Assembly (NCBI GenBank): GCA_003260075.1
Contig: QLIY01000574.1
Span: 1-64,000 of the forward strand
Reading direction: 5' to 3'
Length of the DNA: 64,000 bases
Source: Phallusia mammillata
Lineage: Eukaryota > Chordata > Ascidiacea > Phlebobranchia > Ascidiidae
The translations under genes were made by a program, and so were the position numbers. The notes below the pieces were generated by a model, which saw only the letters and a program-made list of their open reading frames with translations, was not told where the DNA came from and did not search any database. This document shows positions 1 to 15,100 of the stretch, in pieces (the stretch's first letter is position 1; every line of letters begins with the position of its first letter).

Positions 1-144
1 AGTTGCAAAATAGGTTGTAGTGTATATGCTGTAGTAAAATGTGCTAAGTCACCCTTCTAGTTTTCTTTTGTGTTTTAGGTCTAGAAAATGGACTTTTCAC
101 TTTTTTATTGACAAATTTATTAAAGCATACAATTTCTCTGAAAA
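1..144. other. 5' flank of the CCDC162-like gene
   Basis: Bases 1-57 (ending TGTGCTAAGTCACCCTTCTAGT) are related to the terminal sequence seen again at 1695-1750 and to other MITE ends ending in TTCTAGT. A pyrimidine stretch and AG follow at 61-79. No core promoter motif is convincing; transcription may start outside the window. Confidence 0.4.
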
Positions 145-3100
145 ATGGAGCATTATGAAGTGTCGAGGGGTGAAAAAGTAAAGTTATTGGAAGAAGAGCT
201 TGCCAAAGATATATCTGAATTAAAAAATGAAATTGAAGAATGTGAGATGTCATTTGGAAATTTTGTGAGGCCAATGAGGTAAAGTTTGTGTGGCTTTTGT
301 ATACGTTTTTGAATCTAAACTGATATAACCAGTGTTTTCTTTTAGCACAATCTCATCTCCAATGAGTCATAAGTACTTTCAGAAGGAAAGAGAAATTACC
401 ATCAATAATATGCTACACATTGACAAAGTTTTACCATTAAAAAATCAGGGACAAGCAATGATTACAGAAATGGAAGCTGCCATAAACACAGATTTTAATG
501 AAAAGGGACTGACTTTATTTTTGCATCAGGTAGTAATCTTATTTTGGTAATTAGGTTTACAGTGGTATAACATATAATTAATGTTTACAGCATTATTTGG
601 ATCAAATTCAAAACCTGGTTCAGTGTAAGCATTTGCACATGCTCAGATGGAGTCGGTTTTGTGAACATACTGATGCAATTGAACGACAATATCCAGTTTA
701 CAAGTGTAGACTAGATGACCTAAATAAAGAATACAGCGACTCTAAAAATCGTGCAATGCGCCTTTCTATGGGTTATCATTCTTATGTTCTTGGAGAGGAG
801 TCAACTTTAAAGTGGTAAGTTGAAAGCAGATACAGTACTATCAATATTATCTGTGATTTCACCCATTTGGTCAAGAAAGAGTCCTTACGAACCTAGTCTA
901 CATGCATGATCGTTCGTTATCCAAAGTGGATCCCCTTAAAGTTTGACTGTGGTCTTTGCAGCGTTTCACTCACAGACCCCTAAACTGCTATAACGGGCAT
1001 ACTTACTAAGGTTAAGAGTTTGAGACTTCGTTGGTTGGAGCATTGCAAAGTATTGTAAAGCATTTTGTAGCATTTAATTAGTTTTACCATTTCCCTCTAA
1101 TATTTATATCTGTGTTTACAGGTCCTTTAAGTAAGAAATACAACCTCTGTTGTTCTAAATTTGTACATGGTTGTTGACAGGGTGTTCATTGTTTATCATT
1201 CAAAATTTAGCCCATGTGAGGAATCAATGTCCAGTTGATTTTATACTTTGTTAAAAATGTAATATTTAGTGATTTACCTGCCTATGTAATTAAGCAGTAT
1301 ATGTCATTAAATGTGTGATTTTGTCAAATTTTGTACTTTAAGGTGTGGTTTATGTTTGACAGAAATGACATGTTTTGTGCTTTAAAAGACAAGCATTGAT
1401 TTAAAGATTTACATTATACACACAGTGTGGATAATATTGTTAGGTTCTTCACATTTAATTGTTGTTTGTGTAAAAAAAGTTTTGTTCAGTGTAATTTGTT
1501 TGAGGTTTAAGAACTGAAGCTTCGGTACATCACTACAAAAAATAAATAATAATAATTCCAGCAAACAGTTTAAAATAATCATTTTAAAGGCCCCCCCCCC
1601 CATGAGTTTTTGCCTGCAGAAACGACTAAAGTTATAAATGATGATGGCAAATATGGGACCCAATACAAAATAAGCAAAAGAGATATATTTATGTTTTAAA
1701 ATAGGTAAAAGTGTATATGCAAGGGCAATATGTGCTAAGCCACCCTTAGTTTTAAAGATTATTCCAATGGTTAGGTTGCATAAAAGTTAGACTGCACTTT
1801 TTTCTAATTCGTTTTACTAGTGTTTAAATTCCACATTATGGTTAAACAACTATTTAAATTATTGATTTCTATTTTACTGAATAAAACAGTAAATTCTGAA
1901 ATTGTTGCTGTCAAATATAATGCGCACATAACTTTGTGAGAACAAAAAAATGTTTACTGGTTGTTGGTAAACCCCGATGGAGGAAAAGTATAAACCGTAT
2001 TTAGTTTTGTTCTTGCTAATTTAGCTTTGGTCTTTTGTGAAATAAAAACAACAACAAAACACCCCCCCCCCCAGGAAAAGTATAAACCGTATTTAGTTTT
2101 GTTCTTGCTAATTTAGCTTTAGTCTTTTGTGAAATAAAAACAACAACAAAACACTTCTTGTTTTAACAAAACTTGACCTTGCTTAAATATTTTGTTTATG
2201 TTTAGCATTCAACCAAATGACCTGTTGATTTACTTGAGATGGCTTGTCACCAATCTACACATTACTAAAAAATTTAGTGCGTATCTAAAAGTGTTACAGT
2301 GGTTACCTACTATTCACAAAAACAACATTGGTATTCAGCGTTCAGTAAATACGAAGACTACAGAAGTCCAGGTAACATATATTTTGTCTATCTGGATGGA
2401 ATGTTATACAAAAAGGCTTTGACAACTTGCTTTTTAAAAAATTAAAACGTTCAACAGGTTTTGTAAAAATGTAGTGTGCTTGATAAAAGCTTTCATTTAA
2501 AATACCCATATGTCTCATATCATATGTTACCGAAGCTGGGCCTGCTGTTGCATTCCAGAGCATTTCAAACTTCACATACATGTTACAACTAAAATATATC
2601 TTCTGTAAAAAATGTATCAATGTTTGACACAGTGTACATGATACCAATTACAGATTGAGACAGGAAAGGTATCATTTGATGTGAAGACAGCTTGGAAGCA
2701 TTTGGCAGGTTCCATTCCACGATCTTCAGGAAGGCAATCCTCATTTGCAATTGCAACCGAACTTGCATTTTCTGGTAACTTTACTAGGGCACTTGTTTTT
2801 TGAGAGACTCATTTTGTATGTGATTGTTATAGGATTTGTGTCAAATGAAACCACACTAGGTTTGCCTGTGCATATGCTGGAGCTGCATGAGTTTCGCGAT
2901 CAACTTGAGGCACTGGCACATGAATATGGCATTCCTGTTAGATCAGAAATTATAACATCAGCAGATGAAATGGAACTGTTTGGAGCCGTTAACCGCCGGT
3001 TTAAGTCCTTGCTTAACAGACAAGTGGAATGTTGCACCTTTTATCAATATGACAATGTCCCAGAGGGTAAAGTATTTGAACATTTTTGTGTTATGTTTAA

Positions 3101-6100
3101 AAAACTATAGTCAGGAACAAATCATAGTCACAGTAATAGCTAACAACTCTCCTAAGGGTGGGTGATTTTCTCTAAAGGGAACGAATATTGTTTTTAACCA
3201 TTTTTTTTCTGTTTTGTTGTTTGATTTTTATTTACTACTGGTTTGTTTTACCCTTTTGGTTAAGAAAAACTGTGTGCACAGGTGTTTTGGGATCCATTTA
3301 TATTGTTGTATGGGAGATAAGTTTAGGGACTCATTTAAATTAAGGCAACAAAATATGATATATGTATAGCAAATGTGGTTACTCATTATATACCATGGAG
3401 TATTGGTGAATTGCAAATATATAGAAAGCCACTTTCTAGTTATTGACGATGCAAAGGTGCTCACAAACCAACAGCACTCATTACGACATAATAAATTTAC
3501 TTCATCAAAAAAGTATTTTCATATTTTACTTTTTTTTTAATTTTTGTTGGCCAAGCTTTTTTGTAGTCATATTGAAGTTTTTTTTTTCAGATTAAATTGG
3601 GAAAGATTGTAAATTTCATGTTATAAGTAAGGTGGTGTTTTTTGAATACTATAGGTCAAGAGCATTGGGGAGTGGATTCTGCTTCCCACTGTCTGATTAA
3701 ACCTGAAAACTGGTGCAAATATATCAAGATAAAACCACAAACCGAATCTTTACAGTTAAGACAAATGACCACTCTAAAACAAAAACAAGATGTTGATGAA
3801 TTGCTTTTGTCTCAAAACAGGTAATTTTCCAAATAAAATGACACTGAAAAGCAAACCTCTAAATCAGAGTCTTAACAATAGTTCACCATTGATACAAAGT
3901 CTATATATCTTAAAAACTGCGTTTTAGAATGATGTGTACAAGTTATAAAAAATACACCTTTGACTACCATGCAAACATGTGTAATGGACTTAAACTTGCT
4001 AGATTTTTGCTGGTTGAAGATCATGTGTTGGCAACAGAGTCATTTAAGGAACATGCTGTGGCAGTAAGAGACCCACCAACTGTTCAAGTGCTCCAAGTTA
4101 CTTCTCACAAGTATGTGCAAATAGCCAATTTAACTTTTTTTTTTTTTTAATAATCTATACCAACACAATCCTTTGACAGACAAGGAAAACTGAAATCCAC
4201 ATCTGTCTGGAAAAGGATTTATGACAATGCCAGTGAACAAACTGCTTCCAAGCAAGATGGAAACAATGGAAACACATCTGCCCACTCAAAGTAATGTTGA
4301 CTATTAACATACTTGCTTGACATGTAAACATGGGGTCAAATATGCACCCCCTGCTTTCGAATACCTGGATGGCTGTATTCCAATTCATGAAAACTTTCAT
4401 ATTTTTTGAGTAACAGCAGTTCAACTCATTTGAATAAAGTGAGTGAAGTATTTGTAGTCATGAATAATTGACCGAAGTTTAACTACCTGCAATTTAAATA
4501 GTATTTGAATAAACCCAGGCATATATTCAAATTTATGATAATCGCAGACCTTAACAGACACCAACAAATCTAACTGTATTCCATACAAATTTGCAAACAA
4601 AATGTGGGAATGCATTCTTGAAAACTTCTCGCTTAAAGGTAATCAAAAATATGAAATGTATTTATGTGATCATGTTCATAGGCGCCGAAATTTTTGCCAG
4701 GTATGCCATATATATGACATCATGAAATACCAAATTCATTTTCTGTCGCTACATATGATGAGACTACGTTAAACTTTCCCCCCCCCCTTTCATGAAACAA
4801 AGCCAACATACTTCTGGCCTAGCCATTACAAAAATCATTTTATATGTTATAATGTCGTTTGTGTCGTTTGTTTCGTTTACAACGTGTCGCCTATTGAACT
4901 CAGTGAATCATATGTGACGCATTATTAACTTTAAAGGCTAGTGTACTTCAAACGATGTCCTAAAATGCCAGAAACTTTTGACAATCTAACACATTAATTT
5001 TTATAAGTACCAACCTTTGTGACGTAACAATAAGCTTTGTTGTTTTTTCGGTTGAAACTAGACAGTCGTTGTTCTTGCATTAAAGGCAGTTAGAACAAAG
5101 ATTGGACTGTATTCGCAAAATTTAGTTCACAAATGCTAAACTTTTTTATTACGTGGTTGTTAACATATAACCCAGGGCAGTGGCGTTCCCCCTTCTCCCG
5201 TAAGCAAGCGCCAACACCTTCGTTCTATTTTTTACCACCCTTTAATGTAAAATTCCAATGCTTCTTGAAGACGTTACAATTGTCATAATTGTAATGAATG
5301 CAAATAAATCATGGGTTGTGAAACAATTACCGCGATTGAAATCAATTGTGTACGGTGCTTATTGGTTCCTATCAGAATATTTTTTTAGAATAATTTCGAA
5401 GCATTTAACGCATGACTAATGTTGGTCCGATTCTCGGGTATGCGGCATACTCAAGGTTTCCCGTGTTCGATCATGTTTCATTTTTGCGAATTCATACATT
5501 AGCAAAGACTGACAATTCGAATAAACACAGGCATGTAATAATTTTTGTGAATTCTTACACCGGTACCACCCACCAACAATCTGAATTGTGAATTCACTTG
5601 CCTTTGTATTCATGAATTGTTGATTCAAAAGTTAACATCAACGATTTGAATTGTATTCATGGATTATCAAACAAAAGAACAAAGAAAAAACAAATGTTCA
5701 AATACAGCATGACAGCAGCAAAACCTGTATTCTAATACATTCAAATACAAGTTACCAACTCATATTTTTTACAGGTACGCCGCAAACAAAAAGCGTGAAT
5801 GCTATGATTATGCAAACACTATGCAAATGCTAGGACTGGATGAAGGGGAAGAATCATCAAATCAAGACCCCACTATTATTCAGGTATGTAATGACTTTTG
5901 GTAATTATCGTTCACCTTTTTCAAAAGGAACTTATATTGTTTTGTTTTGTTTTTTTACATAGGATTGTTCAACATGTTTGGTAAAGTAAAGATAGTGTAC
6001 AATTTTTTTAATTGACCCAAAATTGATTCAGCCAATTTTTTACCCTAGTTGACTCAGCAGTTTACCCAAACAAGCCCCCAACAATTTTTCATACGGTTTA

Positions 6101-9100
6101 ACTGATTTTTTAACATTTTACCTTTAAATGTTCATTTTTGTGTTCACAGGCTTTTGGGTCAGAAAATCTAATTTGCTAAAATTTTCAACAGTTATTTATA
6201 GGGTGTTCATTGCACATGTGTTGCTTGTTTTGCTGGGTTGATTCCGGGTAAAGATTGATCAGAGTAGATGGTATTTCATACAAACAAGAATGTGACTACA
6301 GCAAACAAAGTTAGATTGACACCAGAGAAATTATTTTTAATTATTCTCCCTGTGTTGCCAAATTTTGCTTGCAGAAACCATTAGGTTCTTAATTGCGATA
6401 TGGACCCATTGATGTTAGGTAACAAATATATATTCATTGTAGGTGTGAAAACAGTGTGTGTGTGAATAACCATTAATTAAGACAGATATTATAAATTGGC
6501 AGTATGTTGTGTATTGCTCCTAATTTATGCTGTTTGTTTTAAGGGTGCTTATCTGTCATTCCTGCATTTAAGACATTTAAAAATAAAAGACATGAAACGA
6601 CAGTGTTTGGCAATACTCAACTATTTTAGAAGGTTTGTAAGGTGGTAAAAAAGTGTGTACTTGTAAAAATGCAACAAAAGAAAATAAATTTACTTTCAAA
6701 TAATATAACTTTTATAAACTGATAAATAATCATTGAAGTAAATTCACCAAAACTGAACAGTTTACATAATCATGGCTAAACTTTGTTTTGCAAACTTTAT
6801 AGTGTGGAGCGCAGCATTACAATATATGATGGAGGATTGTCTCTTCAGTCTAAAAAACAAGAACAGCAAGATGAAGAGCAAAATAGATCTAGCTCTTCAA
6901 ATTTTACAAAAGGTTCCTATTTTTACTTTAGAATGAATGTAGGTGATGAAAAGTCACAAATATCTGAGAGTCATACCTAACTTATCATAAAATGGGCATT
7001 TTTGTTTTTGATGCATGTTTTATAGTTTATCATTTTACAACAGAAATTATATTCCATAAAAACAGGAAAATGTGTGAAGAAACATTTTGTAAATATTTTT
7101 AAAGATCATAAACCCAAGAAAGACAAACGAAATGGCACAGATGACAAGAAAGAACAGGGAATTGGCTCACATCAGTATATTTTTAACACACCAGCTGACT
7201 ATAAAGTATGTGAATTTTTTGAACCACATACCGCAGGTACAGGCATTTTTTTGATGTTGGAAATCTTTAGATTGATGAAAACAGGTTTATGGAATTCGGA
7301 GGGATAGAAAATCATGATGATTTTTATTGCTGCGATTTTGATGATAATGCTCACAGCAATGTTGGGGCTGGGGATGGAAATGAATGGCAAAGTTACATTA
7401 CAGCTGCTGTTTCAAGTGGAACAACTGGAATGAACTTTATACCGCATGTCCAAGACCAACGTGGCTATTACATTGTGTATGATGCAGCACTGCAAGACAT
7501 GAAATGTCTAGATGAAGAACTTTTGTTAGTAGCCTCTCATTACATTGAAAAGGATACAGGTTTGTACAAGAAGTCATTATACTACAGTAGGTTTTTATAT
7601 CAGAGTTTTTCAAGACAGACACCAAGTTGCTGTCTGGACAAACAAGAATAAAACAAGCTTGTTATTAATTTTGAACATGCCTAAACATAAATAACTTTAA
7701 TTTAATCAGTAATATTGGTACCAATAATAGACCTGTTATATAATCAGTCAATTCTATATTTATAAGTATAGTTTTTGCAGCTAACCGCTCTGTATTGCGG
7801 AGATCACCTACAGAGTTTGCCCAGAGAAGAAAAGAAGCCCCTGGTGAGGTGGATGTAGCAGCATATGGACATCGTGATGTTGACAGATTTGCTGTGTTAC
7901 TGGATATGTGGACGTGTGAGGTTAACTTTCTTGCTAACAAGCTCAAGGTAAATTTTTTTTTCTCCTGTTTGCTTCAATTTCCCTTACTTTGTAACACTAA
8001 ACTTTTGATTTAATGAACTTATTAAAACAGATTTTTTAACTATGTTTTTGTTTGTAAATGTTGTATATTTGTTTATTTTTACCACCAAACTGTGTTTTAG
8101 CTTTTAAATTGTTTCTATGAAACCTACCAAAACACATTCTGTTCGAACACCAGGAGACATTTAGCTCAGGTAAGTTTTTTGGTGCTGAGACAAATTTGGG
8201 GCAATGTTTACTTTTTTTGGAAATCACTGTTATTTAGGTGATGACTAATTTGCTGCATCAAAGGCCAAGATATGATTTTACTCAAGACTACTTTGTACAG
8301 ACATACAAAAGTGAATGTGCTTGTTTGCGACTGAAAACGTCAATTTTATCTCAGGTTGTAGTGATGTGGTTAAAAGCCTTAAAATTAAAACTAATTTTGA
8401 ATCTTGTTATTAAAGATCTTGACCAACCAAATAGATGAATCTAGGCAATATCTGGTTAAGGTAACAAGGCAACCACATTTGCCTGGGATGCCATATCATT
8501 CAACCGGTAAACAAGAGATTGCCACCAACACACTTAGGTGACTTTGTAACAATAAAAGTTTAACATACTTTGGTGTTTATGAATATTATATGATTTCTAG
8601 GCCTGCTTTAAAATATTTGGACATGTTTGAATTTCATCCAAATCTTGGTGTTGTGTCTGCACGATTTGATGAAGCCATACTTTTGACAGTTCAGGAATTA
8701 TTTGAGGTGATGAGGTGTAAATTTCATCTTTAGTTCTTCATGCACTGAACACTTTGTGTACTTTGATGATTCTTATTTAAATATTTATGGGTCCCCTTCT
8801 ATGAACCCCCCCCCCACTATATCTACCATCTGTGTAAATTTCAGCCAAATCCATGAAACATTTAATGGAAAAACGAGTCAGACAAACTTTGGGTAGAAAA
8901 AAAAAGAAAAACAAAACAAAAACATTTTGAGTAAAATCAATATGTGTCCCCTCAGGGAAGGGGACCCATAATTCCCCCCCCCCATGCACATCTACATAAC
9001 TATATCTACCATCTTTGTAAATTTCAGCCAACTCCATCAAACATGTAATGGAAAAACGAGTCAGACAAACTTTGGGTAGAAAAAAACAAAAAACAAACAT

Positions 9101-12100
9101 TTTGAGTAAAATCAATGTGTCCCCTCAAGGAAGGGGACCCATAATCATTCCTAGTAGCTTTAGTTGACTATTCTTACCCTCCAAAGACAAAGATTTTGTT
9201 TCTAATGACACAAGCAGATGAATAGTAGCGAGCGTGTTTAAGTGATGCTACATACACCCATCTTCCGATCGCTGGATTAAATCTTTCAACAGTCGACAAG
9301 AATTGGCCACGATACCCCTGTCCACCTGTTGGAGTTGTAAGATTATAAGTTACAAGTAAGGTACTGTAATAAGTCAAATTGATTTTATTACGAACATAGA
9401 CAACAATAAACTTACAACTTTTACCTATGGCATATATGTTTCCGTCCAATACAACACATGCCAAACCCCCCCCCCAATCTCATTCCATACACCACTCCAC
9501 ACATTATATTGTTCACATGAAGACAATATTTTTCTGCCATCATAACCTCCAATGCAATAAAGTGAATCTAAACATTGCTACCATTAGAATCAGGGCATTA
9601 TCACAAAGTTATGTTTTTACCAAAATATTTATTCTTTTGATATTAACTGCCAACTTTTGGTCCAAAAAAGTTTGTCCACACAATAATTTAAACAAATACA
9701 TCACAATTCCTACATTGTCTTTGAAAGCTCATGGATAGAAAAATAGCAATTAGAACGTTGACCATTCATAAATGTGCATAAAGCATAACTACCATTCAAT
9801 TCTGGTCCCCCCCCCCCATCACAATTCCTACATTGTCTTTGAAAGCTCATGGATAGAAAAATAGACATTAGAACGTTGAACATTCATAAATGTGCATAAA
9901 GCATAACTACCATTCAATTCTGGCAACCTAAAATCTATACAGATTCTTGTTTACTCACTACGGCAAACAACAGTTCCATGTTTAGCTCGTGCATGCCACA
10001 TACTGTTTACTCTCATCCACTTGTTGTTGTAAATGTTAAACTTTTCACAACTTGACAGGTCATCACAATGCTGACTGCGACCTCCAGTAACATAGATGTG
10101 ATCTGCAGAAGGAATGGAAAATATAAAATGTTTAAAAAAATAGTTCTCTGTGAGATTGGAATCTGGACAAATATCCAAGCACAACAGCAATGCAAGCCTT
10201 AATTTGCTGCTCAAAGTAGTTGGTCTTTTTGCACATATTTGTTTAGTATCAATAAAAAGATTAAACCTGGATAAAACACAGACACAAATATACTGCTATT
10301 TAACACCAGAATGGTGGCTTAGCACATATTGTCATTGCACATACACTTTGAGCTCTTTAAAAACATTTATGTGTTCCCTAAACTTATTTTATATTGGGTC
10401 CTGTATTATACAATTTTTTTTGTAACAGGCAGAAACTTATAGGCTTTCACACATGCACAGTAGTAAATAATGTAATTTGGGAGACAACCATGAAAATATT
10501 TGATGTTGTAAGGTCAAACACAGCAATTAATATTCTGCTTCAGTAATCATGCAATGTAAAGTACAACCAGCCAATTTTATTCACTTTAGACATTGTTTGA
10601 AGAAACGGTTGGACTATAACTTTTTCCATAATTTAGGGATTAAAAGGACTAAATCAGTGGTTCTCAAACTTTTTTGACCGCGACTCAAATCTGAGTTATA
10701 TGAACATCTCACGACCCAAGCTTCAAACATCAAAAAATATATTTTTTCTGATATGCATAAAAAAAGACGCAGACAGCTAGTTGCAGTATTAATTACAAAC
10801 AAATGATTTATTTTAGCGTGTATGATGAAATCGAAATTTTTCCTTATAAATTTTTTACAATTTTCAATGCACGGCTCTATTTTTCTTTCAATAAACCACT
10901 TGAAATTTTATAATCAGTAAAAGGTCTGTGATTCGACTTTTAACTATGCTGTTCAAAATCGAGACTGCAATTTTGAGGCCAGGTCGTCTCCGCATAGTTG
11001 TCTGCCCATGTCAAATGGCTACAGGCTTAACGGGGTCGATTCGTTTGACAACATCGCATAAGACAACCCACATCGTGGCTTTGCAGCACCATGATCATTG
11101 CCCCCCCCCCTTTCAATAAACCACTTGAAATTTTATAATCAGTAAAAGGTCTGTGATTTGACTTTTAACTATGCTGTTCAAAATCTAGACTGCAATTTTG
11201 AGGCCAGGTCATCTCCGCATAGTAGTCTGCCCATGTCAAAATGGCTACAGGCTTAACGGGGTCAATTCGTTTGACAACATCGCATAACACAACCCACATC
11301 GTGGCTTTGCAGCACCATGATCATTAATAGAAGGGAATCCCAAATCTAAAAATGTTTCCTTGTATGAATGCTTATTCATCCTTAAACACTAACTGTTACA
11401 TCTCCAAGTTCAGTTGTGCATGATTAACTTGTCCTAATATTTCCCCTGTCTACGACGTTACAATCACAATTTGCCTAACAGTAAAGTTGGAAGCCTATTT
11501 TTGTCTGTATGTGGTAATGATTGGTTTATTTTACTGTACAACGAGGTCAAGTGAGGTGACTTTACTTCTACATTAGGTGAATTTGTTTGTGTTTACTTAA
11601 TGCAGTAATAGTTTTGGGTGGCGATCCATACTTTGAGAACCACTGGACTAAGTCATGAGACCATAGGCGTCGAGTTTTACAAAAATGCAAGGTGGCGGAC
11701 GTAACTTATGACGTCACTAAAGTGTGCAACCACACAAGCTCCAACTCAAAGCAGAAAAACTTTTTAAAGAATGCAACGTTCGTCAAAGTCTTAAAAAAAT
11801 ATACCAATGTTCATTTGAAACACTTTGCTTTAGCGTTTTGATTACCCCCCCCCCTCAGAAAATGTTTCGTCAAGTTGTTGCTCTTGTATCACCTAAATAA
11901 CCATTTATTACAGTACAATCGCATTGTAGACAATAATGGCCATACATTCACTGCCAACAATTGTGTGTTTGACGTCATAAACAAAGCACTGACCAAAACA
12001 GTTTGCAGTTTCGACGCGTTTTGTTGCTTTTATGTCAGCATGCTTGTGCAAAAGCAAAATTATTGCAAAATTTCCTCAGATTTTACGATGTTTCGTATTA

Positions 12101-15100
12101 TACCGCTACAGACAAATCAAAATATCCACGGTGGCCGCCACCGTGCTTTACAAACCCAAGGTGGCGGCGCCTATGAGGACACATATTGTTTTTGTCCGTA
12201 TTTTTTTTTCTTTTTTCTGTCTAATGCTGGTTTGTTACACGCGTTTGGTCAAGAAAGAGCGCTCCAAATTTATTCAAATTTACACAGATGTTAGCTATTG
12301 TTTAAAACCTGATCCTCCTAAAGTTTGATCCCAAATGACCCAGCGGTTCACCCACAAGCCCCCCAAACATAAAATTTTGAAAACCGCTGTACTGACTAAA
12401 GTACATGATCTAATAAGAGTTTCATGCTTTGTTGGGTGGTGCAATGTAAGGTATTCTAAAATACTTTTCTATTTTTTAATTGGATTTACCCATTTTTACC
12501 CCTTTAACCCCGAAATAATCGTCACCCCTTAAATCCCGAAATAATCTTATTTGGTTTTAGGCCAGAAATACAAGCCCTAATGTGCTGAAATTACAAACAA
12601 TTGTTTGCAGTAGTTTACTCGTTTAGTATTCAAAAATTTGCCTTAATCGGCCAAATAATGACTTTCACAGCCCATAGTTTGTGTACATTGTCAGTCAGAC
12701 AGAAGTCCCAAGGGAGTCATTCACTGGTTTACGATTAAAACGGTTTAGTGCAGAGCGGGAGGGATCAGCTTGACGTCCGGAAATACGTTTTAAGAGGCAG
12801 TCTTTTCAGTGATTAGAAATCACCTGTTTTTGCGCAGCAATGCCATGTCGTTTTATAAGTTATCACTCGCACTTTCAGCGAACGTTTTACGCCTAAGACG
12901 TAATTTAAATTCCATAAAAGTGCTTCGGTTTTGTAAATGTCAAGCAAAACATTGTTGATCAACATAAAGGTGAAAAAATAAACATAATTTCTTTTTATAG
13001 CCGTGATAAATGGTCTTTAAATTCTCGTTGTCAGCTTAGCCGCTGCATGACCGCAGGTCACTAAAGGTCAACTTGTAGGTATTGCAAACACAGTTAAGAT
13101 CGAATTTTCGTCACAGCGTAGCTTCATTATTTTTGACAAATCAATACTCAAATATAAATTAGGCAAACCGGTATTGTTTTACACTAAGTCTGCTTGCTAT
13201 TGAAAACGGTGTCAAAAGAGGTTACTAAAGATCAGTGAGAGGTTACTAAAGCTCAATGGTAGTCGTTTTGCGAAACAAAGTTAAGTAAAAAACAATTTGT
13301 TATGTATACCTGTGCAGCAAATGGCTGTTTAATTTATAGTGTCTGTAATATAACTATTAAGGCTTTGTAGGAAAATTTGTTTCAAACCCGACCTTGGACG
13401 ACAATATCTGGGTCAAAGCAAGAGATTAAATTGAAGTATTTGTATCGTTTTTTTTTAATGTTTTTGTAATTATATGACAATAATAGTGCAAAAAGAACAC
13501 AAACATTTTCTTTTATTGTTGGGTTAATGCTTTCTAAAAATTTGTCCTTAAGAATCTAAAAATCACCGCAACATTTGTTTACCGTAAATCCGCACAAACA
13601 TGCATGTGGGGTCCCATTAGTTTTTGTTTACAAAAACAATCATATGTGTAGATCAAATGATGTGTATAGTAAATTGGTAAATATCGTATAGAATACATAA
13701 AATGGAAGTATATCAGAAAGCCACTCTTCTAGTCTTTGATGATTTTAACTGTGGAAATATCTCACTTTACTTCATGTTTTTTAAGGTACATCATCCCTCA
13801 GACATGTATGAACGCATTTTGTTGGAAAAACAGGTTTTGGAACATGCTCATCGTGAATGGGAAGGCCTGACACAAATAGGATCATCATACTCTATACAAA
13901 CCCAAAGAAATGTAAAAGCAAATGCGTAGCTGACCTTTATAACTTATATTTATGACTTATGTTATGGCAGTTATTTTTTGATCAATATGTGGAAGACCCA
14001 AATATTTTAATTGAGGCAGTTCAATCAATACCGGAGTATGAAAATGAAGTATCATCTGACCTAAAACCTGTTGATCAAAAAGAAAGCCTACAGATACTTA
14101 AAAAATGCATTGAGATGGTGGTTTTGCGGCACAGATTACTTAATGCAGCATGGGAAACAGAGATACTTAGCAGGTATGCATGTTTTAGATCACATGTTTT
14201 TAGAACAAAAATTTTTTAATTTGTGATTGCAGGTTGTACAAGCAAGTAGCTACTGACATGGGCTTTGATGAACATCACATGCATTTGCGACTTGTTCAGT
14301 TTGAGTTTGCTAACTTGAAGGAGAAAATTGATCTCCCCCCATCCATGCAAAGCAGTTTTATTCCTGATGACATGAGTGCTGACAGGTTAGTTATGGGTCT
14401 CCTTCCATAAAAGGACATGTACTGTTTCGTTTATATTTTTTCTGCCTTATGCTGGTTTATTCAACCTGTTTGGTCAAGACAGCTTTTTACACATGGTTGT
14501 ATTGGTCTATAGCTGATTCTTCCATAGTTTAACCCCAGATAACTTAGTGGGGTCCCAAAAAACACAGTCTCCCAAACCACGTCATGAGGCCACTGTCTGG
14601 CTCTACCAAAACAATAATGTAAAAATAGTAGTGACAAGAAGAAATATGTTCAGCCCCCCCCCCTGTCTGGCTCTACCAAAACAATAATGTAAAAATAGTA
14701 GTGACAAGAAGGAATATGTTCAGAAAAAAAAACACATATTAATACCCATAACAATTCACATGGAAACAAGTGTTAGTATGTCAAATGATGCATACAAGTA
14801 CAGGGGTGGCCAACCTGCGGCCTGCAAGCTGCATGCGGCTTTTTGCCTGGTTATATGCGGCTCTTACGTTGTTGTCGAAGTTTGGGGCCACTGTGGACAT
14901 TTTGATTAGTTGGTGGCGATCTGGTACAAAAATTGTTAAATTTTAAATAAAGCTATAACAATTATGCTTTTGAACAAACTTCCAACGATATGGCCGCAAA
15001 CCTTGAAACTGCAACATTATGCGGCAAATAACTTGATTATGACGACACCCCCCCCCCTGAACAATGAATGATTGCTCATTGTTGCATACAATGCGAATGA

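Noticed and set aside
8774-9115. Minus-strand 112-codon frame with internally repeated protein (KVCLTRFSI...)
   Set aside because: The repetition comes from two adjacent MITE copies separated by C-runs; not a protein gene.
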